Notes: a model not told the origin generated them from the sequence alone. DNA of 64,000 nt from an uncultured Brevibacillus sp. (GCF_947502445.1 NZ_CANMZW010000004.1:62001-126000); one strand, 5' to 3'; counted from the first letter of the stretch, positions 24,324-33,058 are shown. Numbers and translations: made by a program.

Positions 24324-24800
24324 CTAAAAAAACGGATGTACCAAAAGGGCAATCATGATGCCGAGCCAACCGCCAATCAATACCTCGATAGGCTGGTGAC
24401 CGAGCAGCTCTTTCAGCTTTTTGGCTTTTTCCTGGCTTGGACGAACCTTGAATGATTTCATGCCTTCTAGGAGATGATTGAATTCGTCAACCAATTTGTT
24501 CAGGACCACTGCTTGCATACCGGCATGACGGCGCACTCCGGCAGCATCAAACATGACGATCACGCCTAAAATAGCGGAGATGGCAAACATGTTACTGGAA
24601 AAGCCCTCACGCAATCCAACGGCGGTGGAAAGCGCTGTCACGGCAGAAGAGTGTGAGCTAGGCATTCCGCCCGTGCTAAGCATCAAGGACCATTGCCAGG
24701 TTTTAGTGGCAAAAAAATGCAGAGGAATTTTGATGAATTGGGCAATTCCTATGGCAAGCAGTGCAGCCCATAAGGGGAAGTTTTCAAAAATATCCGCCAC
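24324..24800 (-). CDS. yuiD: Divergent PAP2-family membrane protein, YuiD (DUF212)
   Basis: 158 residues with four or five membrane helices. TGGMPSSHSSAV and GVRRHAGMQA are the conserved DUF212 motifs, related to the phosphatase motifs of PAP2 lipid phosphatases (PSxxS/H). The exact activity is unknown, but a phosphatase acting on a membrane-associated substrate is plausible. The start is GTG 24800 with AAAGGAA about 10 bases upstream. The neighbourhood is the same as B. subtilis yuiC-yuiD-yuiE. Confidence 0.85.
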   Translation of the reverse strand: MADIFENFPLWAALLAIGIAQFIKIPLHFFATKTWQWSLMLSTGGMPSSHSSAVTALSTAVGLREGFSSNMFAISAILGVIVMFDAAGVRRHAGMQAVVLNKLVDEFNHLLEGMKSFKVRPSQEKAKKLKELLGHQPIEVLIGGWLGIMIALLVHPFF

Positions 24801-24950
24801 GGAAAATCCATTCCTTTCTACTGTACGCTTCTCAAGTTTATTGTAACAGAAGGGCGAACTCTTAATCCGTGAAGTTTTCGTTTGGATTTAAAGTCATTGC
24901 CAATCTGTGTTACCATGAAGACGAAAGGTGTGAAACGGAGGCGTGCATCC

Positions 24951-25325
24951 ATGGGCTATCCCGGGCAGTATCTTCAGTTCATTGACAAATTCAATGAAGG
25001 TGAGTACTACGAATGTCACGATCTGCTGGAAGACATCTGGATGGAAGACAAATCCGATAAGTTTCTGCAAGGCTTATTGCAGCTATCCGTCGGACTGTAT
25101 CACCAGGAATACGGCAATATAAAAGGTGCTCGCTGGATGTTTGGCAACGCACGAAAGTACCTGACTCGTTACGAACCCTTGCATTGGGGGTTGGACGTAT
25201 CCAGTATTCTTCAATACATAGAAGCCTGCGAGAAATCTTTGCCAGAATCTGATGTCATTTCGTATGCAGAGGCAAAAGCCATGTCGTTTCCGTCCTTGCG
25301 TTTGCATGTAGACACATCGTGTTAA
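24951..25325 (+). CDS. DUF309 protein
   Basis: 124 residues. FNEGEYYECHDLLEDIWME followed by KFLQGLLQLSVGLYHQEYGN is the DUF309 signature (conserved FNxGxYxExHExLExxW and QxxxALxH helices). The family is an all-helical Bacillota protein of unknown function. The ATG at 24951 has CGGAGG about 9 bases upstream; the open frame reaching back to 24882 has no ribosome site and unrelated sequence. It lies 52 bp before pepA. Confidence 0.82.
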   Translation: MGYPGQYLQFIDKFNEGEYYECHDLLEDIWMEDKSDKFLQGLLQLSVGLYHQEYGNIKGARWMFGNARKYLTRYEPLHWGLDVSSILQYIEACEKSLPESDVISYAEAKAMSFPSLRLHVDTSC

Positions 25326-25377
25326 ACACAAATGTGCCCATAATTGTATCCTATCACAGAGAAAGAGGGAAGAGTAT

Positions 25378-26871
25378 ATGCAAGTAACAGTGGAAAAACG
25401 AGACCAGCTTGTAAATATCACGTGTGACGAATTGATCGTTCCACTTTGGAAAGGCGAAGAGCTGGCCCAAGTTTATCCGGACCTCGAAGCTGCTTTTGGA
25501 GGCCTACTTAGTGTCTTGCAGGGAGAGAAAGAAATCAGTGGCGATGCAAAGGCGATCGCTGTGATTCACAGCATGGGCAGAATGGCTGCCAAAAAGCTGA
25601 TCGTAGTGGGGATGGGGGCACCGGAGAAGTTTGATTTTGTCGCTGCTCGCACTGCATGGGGGCGTGCAGCTAAGTCGGTTGTTTCGAAAGGGACGGGCAA
25701 AACCGTTGTCATCGATTTGCCAACCACGGAGCATCTGGGAGCCGATAGACTGGCACAAGCGGTTACGGAAGCATTTGGACTGGCAGAATACAATTATGAA
25801 GGCTACCGCCTAAAAGCGAAACGTGAATCCGACCCAATTGCAGCTGTACGGATTCTGGCAGCAGACGATGCAGTGGAAATCGCTTCGTCCGGGGTCCATG
25901 TAGGTAGAGCACTGGTTTCTGGAACGAACATGGCCCGTACACTGGTAAATGAGCCTGCTAACTATTTGACACCTCGTGCCCTGAAGGATGCAGCCGTAGA
26001 TGTAGCGAAGCGTTATGGCATGGGGATTGAAGTGCTGGAAAAAGCGAAGCTGGAAGAGCTGGGAATGGGCGGCGTCCTCTCGGTTGCTAAAGGCAGCGAG
26101 CTCGAACCATATGTGGTAGCGATTAAATATCAAGGCAAAGACACGTGGGACGATGTTATTGGTCTGGTGGGCAAAGGGGTCACTTTTGACACAGGCGGAA
26201 TTTCCATCAAGCCTGTTGCGGGCATGGAAGACATGAAGTCAGACATGGGTGGAGCTGCTGCCATGATCGGGGCCATGGAAGCACTGGGTCAGATGAAGCC
26301 AAAAGTAAATGTACTGATGGTGATCGGAACGGTCGAGAATATGCCGTCAGGTACTGCGTTCCGACCGGGCGATGTCATTACAACCATGAGCGGCAAAACC
26401 GTAGAGATCATTACCACCGATGCAGAAGGTCGTCTGGTGCTCGCAGACTGCATTACATACGCCAAGCAGCAAGGTGTTTCGTGTATCGTCGATGCTGCTA
26501 CTCTGACAGGTGGCATCGTGGTTGCTTTGGGACACTTTTGCTCAGGTGCCATGACCAATGACAAAGCACTTATGGAAGAGCTTTTGGCAGCAGCAGATGT
26601 TGCAGGCGAACGCTTGTGGCAGCTCCCGACATTTGATGAGTACCGCAGCCTGAACAAAAGCCGCTTTGCCGATCTGAAAAACTCCGGCGGACGCTATGGA
26701 CACGGAATTATTGGTGGCGTATTCCTGCAGGAGTTCGTCGGCGAAACCCCATGGGTGCATCTGGATATCGCAGGGACAGCCTACACATCCAGCACTGGGG
26801 ATATGCAGCCAGCAGGCGGTACAGGTGTTATGACCCGAACGATTGCCCAATTTGTAGCAAGCCGCAGCTAA
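25378..26871 (+). CDS. pepA: Leucyl aminopeptidase, M17 family (YuiE)
   Basis: 497 residues. The C-terminal catalytic domain shows the two-metal signature: VGKGVTFDTGGISIKP (Lys and Asp ligands), MKSDMGGAAA (Asp ligand) and TTDAEGRLVLAD (Asp and Glu ligands), plus the bicarbonate-site Arg in EGRL. The N-terminal ~170 residues form the macro-like domain for hexamer assembly. The enzyme trims N-terminal Leu and other residues from cytoplasmic peptides. Strong AAGAGGGAAGAG-type ribosome site. Position fits B. subtilis yuiE. Confidence 0.96.
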   Translation: MQVTVEKRDQLVNITCDELIVPLWKGEELAQVYPDLEAAFGGLLSVLQGEKEISGDAKAIAVIHSMGRMAAKKLIVVGMGAPEKFDFVAARTAWGRAAKSVVSKGTGKTVVIDLPTTEHLGADRLAQAVTEAFGLAEYNYEGYRLKAKRESDPIAAVRILAADDAVEIASSGVHVGRALVSGTNMARTLVNEPANYLTPRALKDAAVDVAKRYGMGIEVLEKAKLEELGMGGVLSVAKGSELEPYVVAIKYQGKDTWDDVIGLVGKGVTFDTGGISIKPVAGMEDMKSDMGGAAAMIGAMEALGQMKPKVNVLMVIGTVENMPSGTAFRPGDVITTMSGKTVEIITTDAEGRLVLADCITYAKQQGVSCIVDAATLTGGIVVALGHFCSGAMTNDKALMEELLAAADVAGERLWQLPTFDEYRSLNKSRFADLKNSGGRYGHGIIGGVFLQEFVGETPWVHLDIAGTAYTSSTGDMQPAGGTGVMTRTIAQFVASRS

Positions 26872-26896
26872 TCCTAGATAAAGGGAGAGTTGAATC

Positions 26897-27328
26897 ATGA
26901 TCCACAATCCAAGCAATGAAGCGCGCAAGAAAATCCTGGAAGAATGCAAAATCATCGCAGTGGTAGGGCTTTCCAATAAGCCTGATCGGACCAGCTACAT
27001 GGTTTCCGCTGCCATGCAAAATGCAGGCTATCGCATCATTCCTGTAAACCCAGTGATTGCGGGTGAAACGGTATTGGGTGAGAAGGTCTTGTCCAGCCTC
27101 TCGGAAATCGATGAGCAGGTAGATATCGTCAATGTGTTCCGCAAAAGCGAAGATATCATCCCAGTAGCAGAAGACACGCTGAAAATGAAGTACAAGCCAA
27201 GAGTATTCTGGATGCAGCAAGGAATCGCAAACGATGAGGCAGCCAAGCTCGTTGGCGAAACAGGCATCGAGGTTGTCAACGATTTGTGCATCAAGGTCGA
27301 TCATGCGCTTTTACGCATTGGGAAATAA
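26897..27328 (+). CDS. CoA-binding protein, YccU-like
   Basis: 143 residues of the CoA_binding (Rossmann) family: ILEECKIIAVVGLSNKPDR at about 13-31 forms the nucleotide loop, AGYRIIPVNP is the second strand, and GEKVLSSLSEI plus VFWMQQGIAND complete the fold, as in succinyl-CoA synthetase alpha N-domains. Stand-alone versions are widespread and their role is unknown. It follows pepA by 25 bp and precedes the molybdoprotein gene by 26 bp, so the three probably share a transcript. Confidence 0.88.
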   Translation: MIHNPSNEARKKILEECKIIAVVGLSNKPDRTSYMVSAAMQNAGYRIIPVNPVIAGETVLGEKVLSSLSEIDEQVDIVNVFRKSEDIIPVAEDTLKMKYKPRVFWMQQGIANDEAAKLVGETGIEVVNDLCIKVDHALLRIGK

Positions 27329-27354
27329 GCGATTGTGGTAAGGAGTGGGCACAC

Positions 27355-27951
27355 ATGTTTTTTAATCAACAGACAGACGCCAAGCGTGACCGAATTCCAC
27401 CCAACCAAAAGCAGACAACAGGCTTTCCTGTTTTACACTATGGAGATGTCCCTGAGTATACCGATCTTGCAACAGAGTGGAGCTTCCGCCTGTTTGGGCT
27501 GGTAGAAGAGGAAGTCACACTTTCTTATGAGCAGATGATGGCACTGCCAAAAGGCGGCACGACCAACGATATACACTGCGTGACAGGCTGGAGCAAGCTC
27601 GACAATGAGTGGGAAGGCATACCGGTAGAAAAAGTGCTGGGACTGGTCAAAATCAAGCCAGAAGCCAAATACGTGATGCTGCATGCCGAGCATGGCTGGA
27701 CAGTAAATATTCCGCTTGCTGATTTCATGAAAGCAGGAAATTTGTTTGCCACGAAGCACAACGGTGAGGACTTGACGCCTGAGCACGGTTGGCCGCTGCG
27801 TTTTGTCATCCCACACCTTTATTTTTGGAAGAGTGCGAAGTGGGTGCGAGGCATCGAGTTCATGGAGAAAGACAAGCAAGGCTTTTGGGAAAAGAACGGA
27901 TATAATATGTACGGTGACCCTTGGCTAGAACAAAGATTCGCTTGGGATTGA
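27355..27951 (+). CDS. yuiH: Sulfite oxidase-like molybdopterin oxidoreductase, YuiH family
   Basis: 198 residues, the length of B. subtilis YuiH. It contains an oxidoreductase molybdopterin-binding domain: IHCVTGWSKLDNEW includes the Cys that ligates molybdenum in sulfite oxidase and MsrP-type proteins, followed by EHGWTVNIPLADF and GWPLRFVIPHLYFWKSAKWV. No Tat signal is present, so it is likely cytoplasmic. Substrate unknown. The start ATG 27355 has AAGGAGTG upstream; the longer open frame overlapping the CoA-binding gene is not used. Confidence 0.88.
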   Translation: MFFNQQTDAKRDRIPPNQKQTTGFPVLHYGDVPEYTDLATEWSFRLFGLVEEEVTLSYEQMMALPKGGTTNDIHCVTGWSKLDNEWEGIPVEKVLGLVKIKPEAKYVMLHAEHGWTVNIPLADFMKAGNLFATKHNGEDLTPEHGWPLRFVIPHLYFWKSAKWVRGIEFMEKDKQGFWEKNGYNMYGDPWLEQRFAWD

Positions 27952-27963
27952 ATAGGAAACGGA

Positions 27964-28000
27964 AAGAGGAGGGGACCGCCTCTTAATTCGTTTTACATGA
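27964..28000 (+). terminator. Terminator-like hairpin with a tail shared with another site
   Basis: Stem AAGAGGaGG / CCgCCTCTT (27964-27972, 27976-27984), then AATTCGTTTTACATGA. Nearly the same hairpin and tail are found at 38240-38280 and a related hairpin at about 29147-29170, so it belongs to a small dispersed family. Confidence 0.6.
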
Positions 28001-28130
28001 CTTTATTTCACAGGATAAATTATCAACTGGTTACGAAATAGCCTCTTCGAGCAGTTAGAAGTAGCAATGCCCTCCTACGGAAAAAAAACGGGGAGGGCTA
28101 ATTTGATAATAGGGGTAGTACCAGCGTCGT

Positions 28131-28679
28131 TTAAATTTCTACGTAGACTGTTTCGTTAGTATCAGTTTTCTTTACTACACTGCCTACAACAACAGTTTTA
28201 ATTAAAACTCCTTTGATAGTAATCCCAAGTGATCTGCCACCATCTAATTTCTTGGTGGTATAACTTGATTGCTTCCATGTATATGCACCATCTCCGGTAA
28301 CTGACGATTTGACGCTAACCAATTCGATTAAACCACTACTATTTTTGGTATATCCAAGAGTAGCTGATAGCTGGGCATCGCTAGTTGAAGTAAAGCTACC
28401 AGTTCGGACAATGATCTGACTATTAGTTGCTAATATGTTCTGTTTTGACGACTCTAAATATTCAGCTGCCTCTTGAATAGAATTGAATTTAGGAGGTATA
28501 GCATCTTCTGGAATTTCTGTAACAGTTTCAAGATTGAATTGTTTATCCAATTGGTCAAATGTTGAAATAGAAGATGTATCTGAGGGGTCGATACTTGGTT
28601 TTTCTGCAAATGCAGAAGGGATGAACAAAGCTGTTACTAATGCTGTGGAAGACACAATTCTTCGTACATTTTTTTTCAT
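28131..28679 (-). CDS. Secreted protein of unknown function
   Basis: 182 residues with a clear signal peptide (MKKNVRRIVSSTALVTALF, cleavage after AFA). The mature part has an acidic start, then a Ser/Thr-rich region (SQIIVRTGSFTSTSD) likely to form beta strands; no known domain. AGGAGAG precedes the start. The gene is more AT-rich than the flanking conserved block, suggesting it belongs to the accessory portion. An inverted repeat GCCCTCC/GGAGGGC lies just beyond its 3' end at 28069-28098. Confidence 0.75.
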   Translation of the reverse strand: MKKNVRRIVSSTALVTALFIPSAFAEKPSIDPSDTSSISTFDQLDKQFNLETVTEIPEDAIPPKFNSIQEAAEYLESSKQNILATNSQIIVRTGSFTSTSDAQLSATLGYTKNSSGLIELVSVKSSVTGDGAYTWKQSSYTTKKLDGGRSLGITIKGVLIKTVVVGSVVKKTDTNETVYVEI

Positions 28680-28817
28680 AAACTCTCTCTCCTATTTGGT
28701 ATATTTGTAAAACTAAGGAATACACTATCACGAAAATGTAGAATTGCAAATTATTTCCTGACCATCCAAATATGGTTACTCACTTCATAACTCTATATGT
28801 AAGTCACTATAAACCAA

Positions 28818-28964
28818 ATGCACCAAGGCTGTTACACAAAAGCGAAGATTGAAACGGCGGACTTACGATTTCCGTTCTTTCCTGGCTGGTTCCTCCGTCA
28901 GTTCGGTAGTAAAGCCTACGCGAAGGAGCAGGAGGCTGCCAAGGAGTTGAAGCCAACGGGATAA
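28818..28964 (+). CDS. Possible small gene or gene tail, 48 residues
   Basis: In the ~500-bp gap between two minus-strand genes, one frame reads MHQGCYTKAKIETADLRF, FPFFPGWFLRQFGSKAYAKE and ends KELKPTG. The composition is protein-like (PFFPGWFLRQFGS looks like a real folded segment), but no ribosome site is evident and no relative is recognised. It could be the 3' end of a lost gene. The rest of the gap (28965-29140) contains nothing I can name. Confidence 0.3.
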   Translation: MHQGCYTKAKIETADLRFPFFPGWFLRQFGSKAYAKEQEAAKELKPTG

Positions 28965-29146
28965 GGAGTGTGAAAGAAAAGTTCGATCAGGGGGGAGGGT
29001 TTCGTCATTTGGTCGCTTCGTGATAGTACGGATTTTTTCCGGATCAGCGAGGGCAAGTTGTATTAAGTGTGATAATGGGTACGTAATGATAGGTACGGTG
29101 ATCCTTAGAAAGAGCAGCGTTTTGCCTGGGATTGATGATAAGCGAG

Positions 29147-29175
29147 AAGAGGCGGGCAACCGCCTCTTCCTTTTG
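29147..29175. terminator. Terminator hairpin near end of MFS gene
   Basis: AGAAGAGGCGG / CCGCCTCTTCC around a GCAA loop, about 15 bp beyond the 3' end of the minus-strand MFS gene; related to the hairpins at 27964 and 38240. Confidence 0.6.
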
Positions 29176-29188
29176 GAAAGGACCTGAT

Positions 29189-30394
29189 TCAGTCTGACAA
29201 AGCATGCTCTTGCAGCATGCCTTTTTTTCGTGCCTCTTGCCTTATCCATGAAAACAGTAATAAAGAGGCAGCGACTGCAATTGCCACGCCGATCGTGCCA
29301 AACCATGTGATGGATGACAAGGAAATCCGATCCACGGCGAGGCCGCCGATTCCCGCTCCTGCTGCCATTGATAATTGCATCGTCGATTGGTTAAGCCCAA
29401 GCATGACTCCCGAATAATTCGGCTCAATTCTGATCAAATTATATTGCTGCGTAGGACCGGACGACCATGCTGCAAAGGACCATAATGCAAGGACGCCCAC
29501 AACGATTCCCCAAGAACTCGTTAAACCAACAGTAACAGAGAGTAACAGGAAAGACGCGATGTGCAGGAGCATGCCTCCGACTAAGGTAATAGAAACTCCC
29601 CATTTATCCGTACTGAAACCGCCGAATTTGGAACCGATTAAGCTGGCCACCCCGAATGCCAACAATACTCCGCTGAGCACTTCTTCATGTAAACCCACAA
29701 CATTGAGAAGATAAGGCGAGATGTAAGTATACGCGATAGAGTAGCCACCGAGCCAAAAGAAAGTGATCGCCAGACCAAGAGCGACTTTTTTGTTTTTGAG
29801 AAGAGCAAGCTGCTTGGTTAAAGGTACGGGGGCATCCCCGATTACGCGCGGGATTGTTCGATAGAGAACAAAAATGGCGAGAAGTCCTGTTAAGGCAATG
29901 AAACCAAACACCGATTTCCAGCCGTATGCTTCAGCAATCGTGCGTCCGAGTGGAACCCCGATAATTAAAGACGTAGTAAAACCCATTACTACGGTTGCAA
30001 TCGAGCTGGCCTGTTTACCTTCGGGTGCAATTTTCGCAGCTATATCCAATGCGGTAACAACAACCATTCCTGCTCCTAAAGCCATTAGCACACGTGAAAG
30101 CACAAAAAGTCCAAAGCCCGGCAAAACAAAAGACATCATGTTAGCTAAGACGAAAATTCCCAGTGCACCAACGAGCAGCTTTTGCCTCTCGATTTTTGCT
30201 GTCAGAGCCATCAAAATGGGTGTACAAATGGCATATACAAAGGAAAAAATGGTCACAAACTGCCCAGCCGAAGTAATGGAAATCCCCAGCGTATCCGAGA
30301 TCTTGTCTAAAATACCTGAAATGACATACTCGGATGTCCCGACTAAAAAACTTACAATCGCTAACAAATAAACTTTCCAACTGCTTGTTTTCAA
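29189..30394 (-). CDS. MFS efflux transporter, DHA1 family
   Basis: About 401 residues, 12 helices. FLVGTSEYVISGILDKIS in helix 1, RVLMALGAGMVVVTALDIAA (helix 4) and GVPLGRTIAEAYGWKSVF (helix 5, motif C-like region) match the DHA1 drug:H+ antiporter group of AraJ/YdhP type. The start is probably TTG 30394 (MKTSSWKVYLL), 8 bases after TAGGAG; the ATG-less extension to 30418 begins before that site. Directly upstream are inverted repeats likely bound by the ArsR-type regulator encoded just beyond, so expression is probably induced by that regulator's ligand. Confidence 0.87.
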   Translation of the reverse strand: MKTSSWKVYLLAIVSFLVGTSEYVISGILDKISDTLGISITSAGQFVTIFSFVYAICTPILMALTAKIERQKLLVGALGIFVLANMMSFVLPGFGLFVLSRVLMALGAGMVVVTALDIAAKIAPEGKQASSIATVVMGFTTSLIIGVPLGRTIAEAYGWKSVFGFIALTGLLAIFVLYRTIPRVIGDAPVPLTKQLALLKNKKVALGLAITFFWLGGYSIAYTYISPYLLNVVGLHEEVLSGVLLAFGVASLIGSKFGGFSTDKWGVSITLVGGMLLHIASFLLLSVTVGLTSSWGIVVGVLALWSFAAWSSGPTQQYNLIRIEPNYSGVMLGLNQSTMQLSMAAGAGIGGLAVDRISLSSITWFGTIGVAIAVAASLLLFSWIRQEARKKGMLQEHALSD

Positions 30395-30415
30395 TTTCAC
30401 CACTCCTAATTTTTT

Positions 30416-30490
30416 CACATCTATATATTATAAATTATCGATGTGTTGCACTTTAAAAAATCTACACATTTTAATATGTCGATGTGTAGA
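30416..30490. promoter_or_regulatory. Inverted-repeat operators upstream of the MFS gene
   Basis: Two palindromes share the half-site CACATC/GATGTG: CACATC...GATGTG at 30416-30445, overlapping the presumed MFS promoter, and a 9-bp perfect repeat TCTACACAT/ATGTGTAGA at 30461-30469 and 30482-30490. A further CGATGTG lies at about 30863-30869 ahead of the ArsR gene. This is the usual size of ArsR/SmtB operators (inference). Confidence 0.6.
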
Positions 30491-30535
30491 CTTGAAGCAA
30501 ACTGAATCCTCAATAGAGCATTCAGCTTGTACTCA

Positions 30536-30838
30536 TTACATCTCGTTAGTAAAAAATGCACCGATTTCCCGGATCGCTTCTTCGTTTCTTTTGAAATACG
30601 TATACTTACCGATCCGTTCCGCCGTGACCAGACCTGCCCGCTGGAGTATCGATAAATACTGGGAAGTTGTGGATTGTGTCATCTTCAGCGTATCCGTGAT
30701 TTGACAAACACATACCCCAATTTTCCTCATATCAATCCCTTCGTGGGGCGTGAAATGTTTTTCCGGATCCTTCAACCAATGCAAAATTTGCAATCTCGAC
30801 TCGTTGGACAGTGCTTTAAAAATTTCAATTGGTTCCAT
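30536..30838 (-). CDS. ArsR/SmtB-family transcriptional regulator with a CVC motif
   Basis: About 100 residues: MEPIEIFKALSNESRLQILH, then a helix with GVCVCQITDTL, the recognition helix MTQSTTSQYLSILQRAGLV, and a wing ERIGKYTYFKRN. The CVC motif lies in the helix that forms the arsenite site in E. coli ArsR (ELCVCDL), so a thiol-reactive metal or metalloid is a reasonable ligand guess. No strong ribosome site precedes either ATG 30850 or 30838; the latter gives the family start. It lies upstream of, and on the same strand as, the MFS gene, and probably represses it. Confidence 0.85.
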   Translation of the reverse strand: MEPIEIFKALSNESRLQILHWLKDPEKHFTPHEGIDMRKIGVCVCQITDTLKMTQSTTSQYLSILQRAGLVTAERIGKYTYFKRNEEAIREIGAFFTNEM

Positions 30839-30945
30839 ACATATTATCATATCGAAAGTTTCCGATGTGTCAAGCGTACGTAATTTCGAGGTGATTGTCG
30901 TGGGGAAATATATCGCCTTACTTTGGCAAGAGCAGCGCTTTGCCT

Positions 30946-31749
30946 CTATGATCGATGGCCTTGTCCATATTCCCTCGCGACGAATGGTCCACCCATGAGC
31001 AGTTCTGCTAGCGGATCGTCAGTCGAGTTTAAATTCTGACTTTCCGTGATTTCGACCGCAAAAGCTTCGGCATTATCACGGGGCCTATAGCCTAAGCGTT
31101 CAGCATCAGGGGTAACAAACCATGAACGATCATTATCTGATACGCCGTACAAAATCGAATATCCCACAGAGTCGGCTAGAATGCAGCGGCGAAAAAGCTG
31201 AACCGCGTCGTCATGGCTGAGCCAGGTACTGAGGTGGCGAAGGTCTTGTGGGCGTTCCTCAAAGCTACAAATGCGAATGCAAACAGACTCTATCCCGTGT
31301 TTGTCAAAGTAAAGTCGCGCAAGATTTTCACCAAATGCTTTGCTCACACCATAAAGCGTATCGGGCCGAGGCAAGACGGACGAGTCAATGGTCTCACTCC
31401 GCGGGTAAAATCCGACAGCATGTATGCTGCTGGCAAAAATAATCCGCTGAACGCGGGCCATTCTGGCAGCTTCAAAAACATTGTATGTACCGGCAATATT
31501 CGCCTGAAGAATGCGGGCGAACTCACTTTCGTCAGGAATTCCGCCCAAATGAATCACAGTATCAATCCCTTGCATGGCAGCTTCCAATCCGTCCGCATCC
31601 GCCAGATCTAAGCGGATAAACTCCTCATCCGTCTGCAAGTCTTGAATCGAATGGATGTCGGTTAGCCGCAAGCGAAATTCATCCCGTAATTGTGTTCGCA
31701 AAACAGTGCCAATACGCCCAGCCGCTCCTGTAATCAATACCCGTTTCAT
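30946..31749 (-). CDS. NAD-dependent epimerase/dehydratase, uronate dehydrogenase-like
   Basis: 267 residues. Rossmann motif ITGAAGRIGTVLR at about 6-18, IFASSIHAVG with the catalytic Ser, and YGVSKAFGEN with the Tyr-X3-Lys pair identify an extended SDR. VCIRICSFEERPQDLR and STWLSHDDAVQLF are features of the uronate/hexose-1-dehydrogenase branch rather than of UDP-sugar epimerases. Start ATG 31749 follows GGGGAGGGA. Not obviously linked to neighbours; exact substrate unproven. Confidence 0.82.
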   Translation of the reverse strand: MKRVLITGAAGRIGTVLRTQLRDEFRLRLTDIHSIQDLQTDEEFIRLDLADADGLEAAMQGIDTVIHLGGIPDESEFARILQANIAGTYNVFEAARMARVQRIIFASSIHAVGFYPRSETIDSSVLPRPDTLYGVSKAFGENLARLYFDKHGIESVCIRICSFEERPQDLRHLSTWLSHDDAVQLFRRCILADSVGYSILYGVSDNDRSWFVTPDAERLGYRPRDNAEAFAVEITESQNLNSTDDPLAELLMGGPFVAREYGQGHRS

Positions 31750-31830
31750 CCAAAGTCCCTCCCCTATGAGCATTTAAAACTAAAACTATTTCTGCCACTT
31801 CGTTATTACTAATAACTACATGGAAAAATG

Positions 31831-32271
31831 TTAACTGACCTTGAGGCGTGTCATAATTTCGCCCCATGGAGCCTTGCCAAGAAGTTCAAATCCTAGCTTT
31901 TTATAAAGAGCAGCAGCGGCTTGGTTTTCAGGGTGGTAGGCTACCATAATATCTGTGGCATCAGGTTTTGCTTTGATTCTTTCAATAACTTGTTTCATAG
32001 TTTCAATTCCGTACCCGTTCCCTTGGTGACTGGAATCGATCATAAGTCTATAAATCCAGTATTGCGAATCGTCAGGATCTATTCCGAACATGACAAATCC
32101 AACCATTAATTGATCTTTGTACACGGCAAGTGTTTCAAAAGTCGGCAAAAATTTTGACTGTGCCAAGGAATATAGATTAGACGCGATAAATTGTTTTTGG
32201 TCTTCATTGGGCTGTAACTCAATACATTCTTCCCAGTTTTCAGAAGTTACTTCCTTTAGGGTAATGGTCAC
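31831..32271 (-). CDS. GNAT acetyltransferase (polyamine-type candidate)
   Basis: 146 residues. The acetyl-CoA loop is HQGNGYGIETMKQVI (Q/RxxGxG/A motif), with GFVMFGIDPDD before it and NQAAAALYKKLGFELLG after it. The order resembles BltD/SpeG-type diamine or spermidine acetyltransferases (inference). The start is GTG 32271, preceded by AAAGGAGAT at 5-6 bases; the open frame continues upstream without ribosome site. Confidence 0.82.
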   Translation of the reverse strand: MTITLKEVTSENWEECIELQPNEDQKQFIASNLYSLAQSKFLPTFETLAVYKDQLMVGFVMFGIDPDDSQYWIYRLMIDSSHQGNGYGIETMKQVIERIKAKPDATDIMVAYHPENQAAAALYKKLGFELLGKAPWGEIMTRLKVS

Positions 32272-32450
32272 AATATTATCTCCTTTAACGTTTGTCCCCA
32301 TTCCAATTCACATCTGTCTTTTTAGCGAATAGCGCAGGGGGAATAAACCTCACACAAGTTTTGGATATATTTTACAATTGATTCAGACTTTAGTGCAAGC
32401 CGGTTTTTTTAACTACTAAATGCAACGGGTAATTATGTACAACGAAACGA

Positions 32451-32484
32451 AAAAGGGGGGGCCAGCACTTGACGCCGCCCCCAA
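32451..32484 (-). terminator. Terminator of the downstream-reading GNAT gene
   Basis: On the minus strand GGGGGCGGC pairs with GCCCCCCC around a 14-base loop and is followed by TTTTTCG. Confidence 0.75.
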
Positions 32485-32521
32485 TCCAAAACCATTTTAT
32501 TTTAACGATTTACGCTTCGAG

Positions 32522-33058
32522 TTACTCTTCTGTCCACTCAGTCCGCAGGGTAGAAAACATGATCAAATCTACAAATTCTTCTTTAGATTTTTCGTATTGT
32601 CGGAGTTTACCTTCTTCAACGAAATGTAATTTTCTTAAAACTTTTATTGAGTTGAGGTTTTCAGGTTCTACCTTGGCTTCTACTCTATTCAGACGAAGAC
32701 TCTCAAAGCCAAAGCGAATGAAAGTGCGTATAGCTTCAGGGGCATACCCTTTCCCCCAATAGGGAAATCCGAGATCATAGCCAATTTCTGCTCGTTCATT
32801 TTCGTGATCAAGATAATTAAACCCACACGAACCAATGATCTCGTTTGAGTGCTTCAAGAGGATTGTCCACCTAATTGCTTTATTTTCCGCGAACAGCCCC
32901 TGGAGCATTTCGATCATTTGTTGTGCCTGTGAAACATCTGTAAATGATGCATTCATATGCTTGGTGACGATTGGATCAGACCAAAATCCAAATAAAACAG
33001 GTGCGTCATCGAGTTCCATCGGTCTTAACAATAAGCGTTCAGATGTAATTTGGTACAT
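32522..33058 (-). CDS. GNAT acetyltransferase, RimJ/RimL type
   Basis: 178 residues: start MYQITSERLLLRPMELDD, then NEIIGSCGFNYLD, IGYDLGFPYWGKGYAPEAI (acetyl-CoA loop) and NLNSIKVLRKLHFVEEG, the standard RimJ/RimL-like order. These acetylate ribosomal proteins, other proteins or small molecules; target unknown. ATG 33058 is taken as start because GGAGG lies ~11 bases upstream; an earlier ATG at 33082 precedes that site. Confidence 0.85.
   Translation of the reverse strand: MYQITSERLLLRPMELDDAPVLFGFWSDPIVTKHMNASFTDVSQAQQMIEMLQGLFAENKAIRWTILLKHSNEIIGSCGFNYLDHENERAEIGYDLGFPYWGKGYAPEAIRTFIRFGFESLRLNRVEAKVEPENLNSIKVLRKLHFVEEGKLRQYEKSKEEFVDLIMFSTLRTEWTEE

Noticed and set aside
28069-28098. Inverted repeat GCCCTCC/GGAGGGC as a terminator for the secreted-protein gene.
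   Set aside because: The T-run lies inside the loop, not after the stem on the relevant strand, so termination is not supported.
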